64,000 nt of DNA from DATARR01 sp044868005 (GTDB taxonomy: Bacteria; Acidobacteriota; Thermoanaerobaculia; Multivoradales; UBA5704). Shown here in pieces: positions 34,219 to 42,264 of this stretch. Location: assembly GCA_044868005.1 (NCBI GenBank), contig JBIOVX010000097.1:51827-115826 (forward strand), read 5' to 3'. Both the position numbers and the translations under genes were made by a program. The notes beneath the pieces are model-generated. The model saw nothing but the letters and a program-made list of their open reading frames with translations. It did not search any database and had not been told where the DNA came from. How positions within the stretch are numbered: position 1 is the stretch's first letter; each line of letters begins with the position of its first letter.

Positions 34219-35984
34219 CAGTCGCTCCGCTCGATGACCACGTCGCCCAGCACCAGCCGATCCATGCGGGTGCGCAGAAAACAATCGAGCGCCTCGGCCG
34301 GCGTGTTGACGATGGGCTCGTTCTCGTTGAACGAGGTGTTGAGCACCATGGGCACGCCGGTCAGGCGCTCGAAGGCGGCAATCAGTTTCCAATAGCGGAG
34401 ATTCGATCGTCTGGATACCGTCTGCAGCCGGCCCGTGCCGTCCGCGTGGGTCACTGCCGGAACGAGCGGCCGTTTCTCCGGGAGAATCGGATACACCTTG
34501 ATCATGAAGGGATCGGGATAGTCGATGGTGAACCACTCGCCGGTCCTCTCCTCCAGCACCGAGGGCGCGAACGGCCGGAAGGACTCTCGGCGCTTGATCT
34601 TCGAGTTCAGGATGTCCTTCATGTCCGCCCGGCGCGGATCGGCGAGGATCGAGCGGTTGCCCAGGGCGCGGGGCCCCCACTCCGAGCGTCCCTGGTACCA
34701 GCCCACCACCTCGCCGCGGGCGATCGCCTCGGCGGTCTCCTTGGCCAGCCGGTTCTCGTCGGAGATCGTCTCGATTTGGATCTCGCTCCAGGAGCCGTCC
34801 CGGCCCGCGGAGCCCGGCAGGGCCTCCCCGATCGCTCGGCGGATCTCCTCCTCGTCATAGGCGGGACCCCAGTAGGAGTGCTCCATGACGAAGCCGTTGC
34901 GCGCCGCCCCGAGCACCGCATGATGGACGTACAGAGCCGCCCCCAGGGAGGTGCCGGCGTCGCCGGCCGCGGCCTGGATGAAGACGTCCTCGACGCTCGT
35001 ATGCTCGAAGAGCTTGCCGTTGGCGAGCGAGTTCATGGCGCAGCCGCCCGCGAGGGCCAGCCGTTTGAGGCCGGTGCGGCGTTGCAGGGCATTCACCAGG
35101 GAGAAGAAACGCTCTTCATAGACCGCCTGCAGGGAGGCGGCGAGATCCTTGTGACGCTGGGTCAGCTCCTCGCCGGGCCGGCGGGCGGGTCCCAGCAGCT
35201 CTTCCAGGGCCGGGGTGTAGATGGTGCCCAGCTCCGGCGCGCCGTCCTCCCAGGTCATGTCCACGCCCTCGGAGAGATGGCGGAAGTAGCGGAGGTCCAG
35301 CGCAAAGGTGCCGTCCGGCCGCGGCGGCACGATCCTGCCGAGCCGGTCCGCGAACGAGGGCTCCCCGTACGCCGCGAGACCCATCACCTTGTATTCGTCC
35401 CCGAAACCCGGGAAGCCGAGGAACTGGGTGACCGCCGTATAGAAGAGGCCGAGGGAGTGGGGGAAGTGGACGCGGTCGAGCACCTGCAGCGAGCTGCCGC
35501 GGCCCACGGCCATCATGGTGGAGACGAAGTCGCCGAAGCCGTCGACCGTCAGGCACATCGCCTCCTCGAAGGGCGAGCAGTAGAAGGCGGAAGCTACATG
35601 GGCGAGGTGATGCTCGACAGGATGGAGGCGGGGAACCGGACCGCCGAACTTCGTGGCGATGCGCTCTTCGAGAGAGGCGACCTGCCGGAGGTTGCGGGCG
35701 CGGCCGAGGGCGCGGCGGAGGCTGCGGGGATGGGTGAGGGCGAGGGCGGCTTTACGGGCCAGGTAGGCGCGGGGCTGGCGGGCCACGGCGAGGGCGGTGA
35801 CGCCCCCGAGATCGCCGCCGTTCAACTCCTCCAGGCAGAACCGGATGGCCTGCTCGGGGAAGCCGGCCCAGTGCTTGATCCGCCGGAAGCGCTCCTCCTC
35901 GACTCCGGCGACGAACCGGCCGTCCACCACCGCGGCGGCCGAGGCGTCGGCGTGGTAGACGCTGAGGCCGAGGATCCTGTTCAA
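34218..35984 (-). CDS. Carbamoyltransferase (NodU/CmcH family)
   Basis: This 588-residue enzyme has the family's length. The N-terminal Kae1/ASKHA-like domain includes ILGLSVYHADASAAAVVDG and the metal-binding histidines of HPVEHHLAHVASAFYCSP, plus CLTVDGFGDFVSTM. The C-terminal domain includes WYQGRSEWGPRALGNRSIL and VPMVLNTSFNENEPIVNTP. It transfers a carbamoyl group from carbamoyl phosphate, through carbamoyl-adenylate, to a hydroxyl; here most likely a sugar hydroxyl. TTG 35984 is used as start because the sequence matches the family N-terminus exactly from that codon, giving a TTGA overlap with the repeat-encoded frame upstream. Confidence 0.92.
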   Translation of the reverse strand: MNRILGLSVYHADASAAAVVDGRFVAGVEEERFRRIKHWAGFPEQAIRFCLEELNGGDLGGVTALAVARQPRAYLARKAALALTHPRSLRRALGRARNLRQVASLEERIATKFGGPVPRLHPVEHHLAHVASAFYCSPFEEAMCLTVDGFGDFVSTMMAVGRGSSLQVLDRVHFPHSLGLFYTAVTQFLGFPGFGDEYKVMGLAAYGEPSFADRLGRIVPPRPDGTFALDLRYFRHLSEGVDMTWEDGAPELGTIYTPALEELLGPARRPGEELTQRHKDLAASLQAVYEERFFSLVNALQRRTGLKRLALAGGCAMNSLANGKLFEHTSVEDVFIQAAAGDAGTSLGAALYVHHAVLGAARNGFVMEHSYWGPAYDEEEIRRAIGEALPGSAGRDGSWSEIQIETISDENRLAKETAEAIARGEVVGWYQGRSEWGPRALGNRSILADPRRADMKDILNSKIKRRESFRPFAPSVLEERTGEWFTIDYPDPFMIKVYPILPEKRPLVPAVTHADGTGRLQTVSRRSNLRYWKLIAAFERLTGVPMVLNTSFNENEPIVNTPAEALDCFLRTRMDRLVLGDVVIERSD

Positions 35985-36361
35985 GCGCGGCGCCTCGGGC
36001 GCGTGCTCCCCCCAGGGGAGGACAAGTTCCCCCTCGCGGGGGCGGTTTTCCCCCCTGAGGGGGGCGTTCTTCCCCCTTGAGGGGGATGTTCTCCCCCACG
36101 AGGGGGAAAACCGCCCCCCACGAGGGGGAAGCTCGCCCCCCTGAGGGGGAAGCTCGCCCCCCTGAGGGGGAAGCTCGCCCCCACAAGGGGGAAGCTCGCC
36201 CCCACGAGGGGGAGACTCGCCCCCCTGAGGGGGAGACTCGCCCCCCTGAGGGGGAAACTCGCCCCCACGAGGGGGAGACTCGCCCCCCTGAGGGGGAAGC
36301 TCGCCCCCCTGAGGGGGAAGCCGCCCCCCACGAGGGGGAAACTGCCTCCCGCCTCAGCCAC
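35981..36361 (-). CDS. Possible heptapeptide-repeat protein encoded by the 21-bp array
   Basis: The minus strand of the tandem array stays open for about 126 codons. It reads as heptads of the form GASFPLR/GASLPLV because the DNA unit is 21 bp. A GTG at 36361 overlaps the end of the radical SAM gene, and the TGA at 35981-35983 overlaps the TTG start of the carbamoyltransferase, the same junction style as the operon's real genes. Against coding: the array is open in other frames too, composition is dictated by the repeat, and no family is recognised. It may instead just keep ribosomes running between the two genes. Confidence 0.25.
   Translation of the reverse strand: MAEAGGSFPLVGGGFPLRGASFPLRGASLPLVGASFPLRGASLPLRGASLPLVGASFPLVGASFPLRGASFPLRGASFPLVGGGFPPRGGEHPPQGGRTPPSGGKTAPARGNLSSPGGSTRPRRRA
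36007..36346. repeat. Tandem array of a 21-bp palindromic unit (array 1)
   Basis: About 16 units of consensus cccccctgagggggaagctc(g) follow one another with no unique spacers. Each has a C-run, a 3-4-nt centre (ctga, cacga) and a G-run, able to form a small hairpin, plus a 7-nt joint (aagctcg, agactcg). Units at the left edge (36007-36100) are degenerate; the centre is nearly uniform. It fills the spacer between the radical SAM and carbamoyltransferase genes. A related array with the same period lies at 63400-63925. Confidence 0.93.
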
Positions 36362-37445
36362 CGCTGAACGCCCCTCGCGGCTTCTCTCGCCGTACGATTT
36401 CCCCCGCATCCCGAGCGCGGTTGATGCGGGCTCGCTCGCGCCCTTCGGAGGTGCGGTACAGCTCCAGATCCCGGTACATGTCGCAGCCGGCGCAGGTGCG
36501 GTTCAGCTCCGTCGTGCCGAAGCTCGCGCGCAACCTGCGCATGCCGTCGCTCCGCCAGATCTCCAGGAGGTTCCCGGACATCACGTTGCCGATGCCAAGG
36601 TCGGTTACGGCATCCATGGCGGCGACGCAACTGCAGGCCATCACCGTGCCGTCCGGCAGGATGATGGGGCCGTTGTAAAGCTGTACGCAGGTTTCCGGGC
36701 GGGAGGCGACGACGCGCAGGCGCATGCCCGCGGGCAGGACCTCCCGGGTGACGCGGCCTCCCGCGGAGGTGAAAGACCAGGTGAAGTCGATATCGGGCTC
36801 GTAGGCAAGGATGGGCTGGAAATCGGCATCCTTCATGACTGCGTCGAGAGGGCGGTCCGTCCGCAAACCGATCGTTACGGTCAGCGGCTCGGGAAGAGAC
36901 TGATTCGCCTCGACCAATGCATGAACATTGCGCCGGAAGCGCTCGTAGGCGCTGGAGCGGTAGATGCGGCGGTAGGACTCCTCGTCGAAACCCGACGTGC
37001 TGATGGTAATGGAGGTCAGGCCCGAGGTCAGCACCTCCTCGATGCCGTGCTTGTCCAGGAGGATGGCGTTGGTCGTCACCCAGATGCGGTCGATGGCCGG
37101 CAGGGACCGCAGATAGCGCACGCGCGCGACGAAGTCGGGATGAATGAGGGCGTCGCCCACGATGGGCGTCAATCCCACGCTGCCGCCGCCGCCGGCGGCG
37201 AAGTCGTCCACCGCCTTGCGGAAGACCTCCTCGGGCATGAACTGCACCTCCCGCTCCTGGAACTGATAGGGGCAGAAGAGGCAGTTGGCGTTGCACAGGT
37301 TCGTCAGCTCCAAGTGGAGCTCATAAGGGCGCAGCGCCATGGCTTCCAGGGTCTCGTCCAGCGGGTAGAGGCGGCCGACCAGCGCCTCGGCTTTGCGGCG
37401 CAGCACCCGTCCAGCCTTGGCCAGGAACACGCCGGGTGCGCTCAA
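36354..37445 (-). CDS. Radical SAM / SPASM-domain enzyme
   Basis: This 363-residue protein has the [4Fe-4S] radical SAM motif CNANCLFC with Cys51, Cys55 and Cys58, and C-terminal SPASM-like cysteines (ETCVQLYNG, ACSCVAAMD, CAGCDMYRDLELY) that would bind auxiliary clusters. Between them are GGGSVGLTPIVGDALIHP and ITISTSGFDEESYRRIY, typical of the barrel. Enzymes of this type in glycan clusters carry out radical epimerisation, dehydration or C-methyl chemistry, or modify peptides; the reaction here is unknown. The TTG start at 37445 overlaps the preceding stop (TTGA). Confidence 0.88.
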   Translation of the reverse strand: MSAPGVFLAKAGRVLRRKAEALVGRLYPLDETLEAMALRPYELHLELTNLCNANCLFCPYQFQEREVQFMPEEVFRKAVDDFAAGGGGSVGLTPIVGDALIHPDFVARVRYLRSLPAIDRIWVTTNAILLDKHGIEEVLTSGLTSITISTSGFDEESYRRIYRSSAYERFRRNVHALVEANQSLPEPLTVTIGLRTDRPLDAVMKDADFQPILAYEPDIDFTWSFTSAGGRVTREVLPAGMRLRVVASRPETCVQLYNGPIILPDGTVMACSCVAAMDAVTDLGIGNVMSGNLLEIWRSDGMRRLRASFGTTELNRTCAGCDMYRDLELYRTSEGRERARINRARDAGEIVRREKPRGAFSGG

Positions 37446-38338
37446 CGCTCCTCCTTCCAGGCGGCCGGAAGGTCGGCAGGATCGCGGGAGGCGACGAGGA
37501 AATGGATGTCGTAGAGCCCGGAGACCTGGTGAAGCATCGAGGGAGCGACCCGGCCATAGCCGCTTGTGTGAATGTGAGGAGCCACCTTCGCCGCGCAGGC
37601 GTAGCCCAGCCCGTCGAGCAGACCCACGACATCCCGAGCCATCTCGGGGCCGTGGAGCTCGACGAGAAGGCGGGGTCCACGCTCTCGCAGCAAACCGGCG
37701 GCGCCGCGCAACAGAAGACCCTCAGCGCCCTCGACGTCGAGCTTGATCACGTCGGGCAACGGCAATCCCTCCTCGGCCACCACGGTGTCGAGCCGGCGGC
37801 AGAGGACTTGCTCGGTGAGAGGGCCCAGACCCAGATTCCGGCGGCCGACGCAAGGCTCTCCACCGGTGACTTTGCTCAGCGTTCCCGATGCGGACTGCAT
37901 GTCGTCCACCTGGAATTCGGCCATGCCGTCCTCATCCCCCAGCGCCATGGGCATGACCGTGACCCGGTCCGTGATGCCACCCAGGGCGAGGTTCTCCGCC
38001 AGCAGGGCGCGATTGTCCGGCGAAGGCTCGAAAGCGACCACTCGGCCGGCGCCCAGAACGCCGATGAGATAGCGGCAGTAGAGGCCCAGATTGGCGCCGC
38101 AGTCATAGACCACATCGCCCGGATGGACCAGGTGGCGCAGCATCGTGAAGGGGAACTCCTCGCTCTCCGCCGGTGTCCGCAACCAGAGGGAGCGGTTGCG
38201 CCGCAGGCGCAGGCGGAAGGAGCCGATCCCGTCGATGCGCGCCGTCCATGGCACGTCGGGGATCATACGCAGAGCCCAGCGACCCAACAGAGGGCGGGTG
38301 CGCAGCGAGCTGGCGACGGCACGGACGGCGGCGATCAA
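37442..38338 (-). CDS. FkbM-family SAM-dependent methyltransferase (second copy)
   Basis: This 298-residue protein contains the FkbM core: GDVVYDCGANLGLYCRYLIG (motif I), VVAFEPSPDNRALLAENLAL and PDVIKLDVEGAEGLLLRGAA. The extra C-terminal part includes LYDIHFLVASRDP. It probably O-methylates a sugar. TTG 38338 is preferred as start because it makes a TTGA overlap with the upstream GT2 gene's stop; an internal ATG (MIPDVPWTARI) is the alternative. It differs clearly from the FkbM protein at 33310-34218. Confidence 0.87.
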   Translation of the reverse strand: MIAAVRAVASSLRTRPLLGRWALRMIPDVPWTARIDGIGSFRLRLRRNRSLWLRTPAESEEFPFTMLRHLVHPGDVVYDCGANLGLYCRYLIGVLGAGRVVAFEPSPDNRALLAENLALGGITDRVTVMPMALGDEDGMAEFQVDDMQSASGTLSKVTGGEPCVGRRNLGLGPLTEQVLCRRLDTVVAEEGLPLPDVIKLDVEGAEGLLLRGAAGLLRERGPRLLVELHGPEMARDVVGLLDGLGYACAAKVAPHIHTSGYGRVAPSMLHQVSGLYDIHFLVASRDPADLPAAWKEER

Positions 38339-39249
38339 GCCGAGATCCCGGAGCTGTCTTTCTGTATGTTGCCTTGTTCCACGGGCGAAGCCGCCGCGGG
38401 CGAAGATTCCAGCATCAGCTCCTCCAAGCGGACATCGACGACCAGCCGAAACCAGAACGCCTGGAGGAAATGGAAGATGAAACCGTTCCTGCCGTCGAGG
38501 ATCCCCAGCAGGACGAAATATCGGTAGAAAAAATAGAGCGCTGGACGGATGAGCAGCGGCATCCTGTAGTAGCGGTCCTTGAGCCAGAGAATCCTTTCGT
38601 CGGGCGTCCCGAAGAGGCGCGGCGCCGTCTTCCACGGCAGGTTGCCTTGGCGGCGCTGCAGCTCTTCCGTCGCGAAGGCCTCGGCGTACCGGAGGTGCTT
38701 CTGGAGGTAGAACTGGATCGAGTCCTCCTTGGCGTTCCACTCCTCTAAAGGCGCGCGCAGCCGTCCCACCGCCCCGCGGACGTAGACTCGCGTGTCCTGC
38801 TCGACGGGGTCCAGCGCGGAGCGGCTGCGGCGGAACAGCTTGAGCAGGACCTTGCTGCCGTAGCCTCCGAAACGGATGGGCTTGCCGCGGAAGATCTGGC
38901 GGCGGCGGATATAGAAGCCGTCTTGCTGCACGTCGGACCGGGCAAGAAGCGCCGCGATCTCCTCCCGCAGCGCCGGCGTCAAAGCCTGATCGGCTTCCAG
39001 GATCAGCACCCAGTCGTTGCGCAGGGGAAGGTTGTCGAGCCCCCATTGAAATATCCACGGGATGATCCGGCTGTGGTCGTACGCAAGGTTGTGAACGTCG
39101 GCGTAGCGACGGGAGATCTCCACCGTGCGGTCCGTGCTCTCGGAGTCGAGGACGAAGATCTGGTCCGCGAAGCCGTGGACGCTCCGCAGGCAGCGCTCGA
39201 CGTTGGCTTCCTCGTTGCGGGTGGTGACCAGGACGGAGAGCGGGATCAC
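38335..39249 (-). CDS. Family 2 glycosyltransferase (WaaE/KdtX-like)
   Basis: This 304-residue enzyme begins with the GT2 fold, PLSVLVTTRNEEANVERCL, IFVLDSESTDRTVEI and the DxD-like site VLILEADQALTPAL (Glu-Ala-Asp). It then has a KdtX-like acceptor part with FRGKPIRFGGYGSKVLLKLF and a hydrophobic C-terminal region (ALYFFYRYFVLLGIL, FHFLQAFWFRLVV) suggesting membrane attachment. The GTG start at 39249 overlaps the preceding stop (GTGA). It adds a sugar to the glycan, donor unknown. Confidence 0.88.
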   Translation of the reverse strand: MIPLSVLVTTRNEEANVERCLRSVHGFADQIFVLDSESTDRTVEISRRYADVHNLAYDHSRIIPWIFQWGLDNLPLRNDWVLILEADQALTPALREEIAALLARSDVQQDGFYIRRRQIFRGKPIRFGGYGSKVLLKLFRRSRSALDPVEQDTRVYVRGAVGRLRAPLEEWNAKEDSIQFYLQKHLRYAEAFATEELQRRQGNLPWKTAPRLFGTPDERILWLKDRYYRMPLLIRPALYFFYRYFVLLGILDGRNGFIFHFLQAFWFRLVVDVRLEELMLESSPAAASPVEQGNIQKDSSGISA

Positions 39250-40379
39250 GATCTCTTCACTACGCGTGAGGCCTCCTCCAAGAGGTGGCGCCAACTCGCG
39301 GCGTAGTTCCAGCGGGAGAGGATCTCACGGCTGCGCTCGCGGACCCGTTCCCGCGACAGGGCGAGGGCATCGTCGATTCGGTGGGCGAGCTCTCTGTCGT
39401 CGCCGAGCTTATAGACGAAGCCGTTGCCGCCAGGCTCGATCAGGTCTTTCCCCGCTCCGACCCGGGAGGAAGCGACGACAGGCAAGCCGCAGGCGAGGGC
39501 CTCCTGGACCGATACTCCCCAGACCTCTTCGCGGACGGGATGGACAAAAAGATCCGAAGCCGCATAGAGGGCCGGCAGCCTGGGATAGGGGATGTAGCCG
39601 GGGAAGCAGACCCGCGTGAGACCCTGGTCTCTTGTGAACTCCTCCAGCCTCTTCCAGTCGGGACCGGCTCCGGCGAGCACGAGCCAGATGTCCTCGCAAT
39701 CGCGTCGAGTGGCGGCCCTGAGGAGGTCCCATGGCGCCTCCCGGTCGTTGAACTTGGCGACGCTCAGGACGACCCGGGCGTCCGCCGGCACGCCTAGCTG
39801 CTCCCGGACCGCTGTCCGTTCCTCCGGCGACAGCGCGGACCTGGACTGGAAGGCTTCCGCGTCTATCGCGTAAGGGAACAATCCCATCCTCCAATGAGGC
39901 ACTCCGAAATCCCGCAGATAGTCAAGCGTGAGGCTGCCCGCGCCGAGGAAAAGGTCGTACTTTCTCTTCAAATAGCTGGCGAAGAAGAGTCGCTTGGCGA
40001 GGATGCGGGCGGCCGAGCCACTCCGGATGGAATCCATGCGCAGGGCCGTTGCGATTCCTGCCTTTTTCGCAATCCGCACGGCTTCGCGATGCGCTCGCTG
40101 CTTGTAGCCGTTCGTGATGACCAGATCGCATGTCTCGGGCTGAAGCCGTTTCGCCAGCCAGGGCGTCCGGTCCTGAACCGGGCAGATTTCGTGGAAGTAG
40201 CCATTCTCCAGGTTGATCCCCCAAGAGACGATCATTCCCAACTCGGGATCGAAGACCGGATCGGCGATCCCCGAGCTGGTAAAGAAAACCCGTAATTCGT
40301 GCTCGGAGTCCCGTGCAGCGAAACGGAAAAACGGCGCGTCGAACTGGGTCGGACGCTCGACGAGGAGGGTGATCTTCAA
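39246..40379 (-). CDS. Glycosyltransferase family 4
   Basis: This 377-residue GT-B enzyme starts MKITLLVERPTQFDAPFFR and carries LSVAKFNDREAPWDLLRAA, LVLAGAGPDWKRLEEF and the donor-binding EEVWGVSVQEALACGLPVV (E-x7-E), followed by GAGKDLIEPGGNGFVY. The N-terminal DAPFFRFAA pattern is common in capsule GT4s that read a nucleotide-linked hexose. It starts 14 bp after the Uma2-like gene's stop and is coupled by GTGA to the next GT2 gene. Confidence 0.9.
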   Translation of the reverse strand: MKITLLVERPTQFDAPFFRFAARDSEHELRVFFTSSGIADPVFDPELGMIVSWGINLENGYFHEICPVQDRTPWLAKRLQPETCDLVITNGYKQRAHREAVRIAKKAGIATALRMDSIRSGSAARILAKRLFFASYLKRKYDLFLGAGSLTLDYLRDFGVPHWRMGLFPYAIDAEAFQSRSALSPEERTAVREQLGVPADARVVLSVAKFNDREAPWDLLRAATRRDCEDIWLVLAGAGPDWKRLEEFTRDQGLTRVCFPGYIPYPRLPALYAASDLFVHPVREEVWGVSVQEALACGLPVVASSRVGAGKDLIEPGGNGFVYKLGDDRELAHRIDDALALSRERVRERSREILSRWNYAASWRHLLEEASRVVKRS

Positions 40380-40393
40380 AAAAGAGATGGAAG

Positions 40394-41050
40394 TCAGTCG
40401 GTCTTGCGAGCTCGCTCCAATTCGGCGCGGAGACGAGCATTCTCCTCTTCCAGAGCGAGATTTCGGGCCCGGGCTTCCTCGTATCGAGGCAAAGATTGTC
40501 CCGAGGCGGTGTCGACAAGCCGGATCTGCGAGCCCTCCATCCGGAACGTCACCCCAGCCGTGCGGCTGATCAGCGAGCCGTCCGCTTGCAGGGGAATCTT
40601 CTGATATCGGCCGCTGATCAGGTGAAACCCCTGGATGCGCGGATCGAGATAGTCGCCCAACGGATCGTAGAGGACGTACTCCTCGACGCCGAGCCGCTCG
40701 TAGAGGTTCTTCTTTCGTCCCAGGTCCTCGTCCCGGGTGCTGTCGGACGTGACCTCGACGACCAGGCAGGGGCCGCGGCCTTGTTCCTCCCAGAATTTGT
40801 AGATCCGGCGTCTCCGCTTCGAGACACCCTTGATCACGAAGACGTCGGGGGAGACGACGGAGCGCGGATCCCCTTCCTTGAAGTAGAGGAACAGATCCCC
40901 CCAGGCGTAGACGTCGGGCGTATCGCGGAAACGCTCACGCAGGGCCTCGATGAGGTAGATCGTCTCGTCGAGGTGGTCCTCGGTTTCCGCCATGGGCTCG
41001 CCGTCGGATTCCGGGTAGACGATCTCGCGCTGGAAAGGAATCGCGCTCAT
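40394..41050 (-). CDS. Uma2-family PD-(D/E)XK nuclease-like protein (DUF820)
   Basis: The 218 residues show the Uma2/DUF820 plan: WGDLFLYFKEGDPRSVVSPD with the first acidic pair, CLVVEVTSDSTRDEDLGRK with the E-x-T-S segment, and KKNLYERLGVEEYVLYDP. A short C-terminal coiled coil (ARNLALEEENARLRAELERA) follows the core. The fold is that of restriction-type nucleases, but activity in this family is mostly undemonstrated. ATG 41050 overlaps the upstream glycosyltransferase stop (ATGA), so it is embedded in the operon. It has no evident glycan role. Confidence 0.88.
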   Translation of the reverse strand: MSAIPFQREIVYPESDGEPMAETEDHLDETIYLIEALRERFRDTPDVYAWGDLFLYFKEGDPRSVVSPDVFVIKGVSKRRRRIYKFWEEQGRGPCLVVEVTSDSTRDEDLGRKKNLYERLGVEEYVLYDPLGDYLDPRIQGFHLISGRYQKIPLQADGSLISRTAGVTFRMEGSQIRLVDTASGQSLPRYEEARARNLALEEENARLRAELERARKTD

Positions 41051-42264
41051 GCGTGCCGCCCTTTCCCGGGAAGATGCGACATCAGAGCACGGCCGCCTGC
41101 TGAAGCGCAACCTCCCGTCATGAGGTGATGATAGACCTCCTCCATCTCCTTCGCCACCGCCGCCCACCCGAAGCGTTCCCGGACCGCAGCGGCGCCGCGC
41201 CGGCCCATCTCGTCGAGCCGGTACGTGTCGGCCAGCATCTCCCGCAGGGCTTCCCCGAGATCTTCTTCGGCGACGATCCCTCCTCCCGTCTCCCGGACGG
41301 CGTCCGCAAGACCGACCTCCGGAGTGACCGCGACGGGCCGCCCCGCCGCCCAGGCCTCGAGGACTACATTCCCGAAGTTCTCCGAGTACGAAGGCAGGAC
41401 GAGCGCCGCGGTCCCGCGAAGGAGCGCAGCCTTGTCCGCGCCATGGACGGGGCCGAGGAAGGAGACCCGATCCGCGACGCCGGCCTGCCCGGCGAGCCGC
41501 TCCAACTCGGGCCGGAGCCCCTCCTCGTCGTTACCGGCCACGGCGAGGTTCGTGCCGGGAACCGCGGCCATGGCCGGAATCAGCCGGTCCAGTCCCTTCT
41601 TCCAGGAGAGACGGCCGAGGAAGAGCAGGAAAGGTCCGCGTCCTGCCAGCTCCTGAACCGCGGGCGATGGAGCGGAGCCGTTGCCTGTCCAGGGAGCGGG
41701 ATCGATCCCATTCGGGATCGCGAAGACAGACGGCAAGGATAGATCCAAGCGAGCCGCCGCCTCGGCTTCGAGCGAGCTCGTGGCGTGCAGGGCCGCCGCC
41801 TGCTCGATCGTCCGGCGCTCGGCGAGGAGCATCCAAACGCTCTTTCGCCAGCGGCCCCGGGCGCGCATCATCTCCGGCACCAGCATGCCGCGCGGCGAGA
41901 GCACGTAGGGAACCCCGGCCCGTTCGGCGGCGCGCGCCGCGGCCGTGGTCGGCCAGAGGAAGATCGAATGGAGATGGACCACGTCGAAGCCGGCGATGCC
42001 CTCCCGCACCGCCTTTTTGAGGCTCGGCGCGAAGTAGAGGCGCCGCGGCGGCCGCACCGCGAAGTACCGCACCTCGACGCCGTCGATCCGCACCGGCTCG
42101 TCCAGAGAGACGTCCAGGGTACCTTCGCCGTGGACGTTCGTCGTGAAGACCGTCACCTCGTGCCCGCGCGCCGCCAGCGCCTTGCACAGACCATGGACGG
42201 CGAGCACCGGCCCGCCGTGACGCCAGGCGGGCAGATAGGTGGGGATGACGTGGAGGATCCTCAA
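41047..42264 (-). CDS. Glycosyltransferase family 4
   Basis: This 405-residue GT-B enzyme begins RILHVIPTYLPAWRHGGPV, the strong GT4 N-terminal glycine-rich loop. It includes LHSIFLWPTTAAARAAERAG, SPRGMLVPEMMRARG, LLFLGRLSWKKGLDRLIPA, VLPSYSENFGNVVLEAWAAG (E-x7-E) and ETGGGIVAEEDLGEALREML. Its N-terminal region is that of WbdM/WcaI-like transferases. TTG 42264 is the start, overlapping the previous stop (TTGA). It is one of several GT4 enzymes that assemble the repeat unit. Confidence 0.9.
   Translation of the reverse strand: MRILHVIPTYLPAWRHGGPVLAVHGLCKALAARGHEVTVFTTNVHGEGTLDVSLDEPVRIDGVEVRYFAVRPPRRLYFAPSLKKAVREGIAGFDVVHLHSIFLWPTTAAARAAERAGVPYVLSPRGMLVPEMMRARGRWRKSVWMLLAERRTIEQAAALHATSSLEAEAAARLDLSLPSVFAIPNGIDPAPWTGNGSAPSPAVQELAGRGPFLLFLGRLSWKKGLDRLIPAMAAVPGTNLAVAGNDEEGLRPELERLAGQAGVADRVSFLGPVHGADKAALLRGTAALVLPSYSENFGNVVLEAWAAGRPVAVTPEVGLADAVRETGGGIVAEEDLGEALREMLADTYRLDEMGRRGAAAVRERFGWAAVAKEMEEVYHHLMTGGCASAGGRALMSHLPGKGRHA

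Noticed and set aside
36007..36346. Possible CRISPR array
   Set aside because: Units follow each other directly at 21 bp with no unique spacers, and no cas gene is present.
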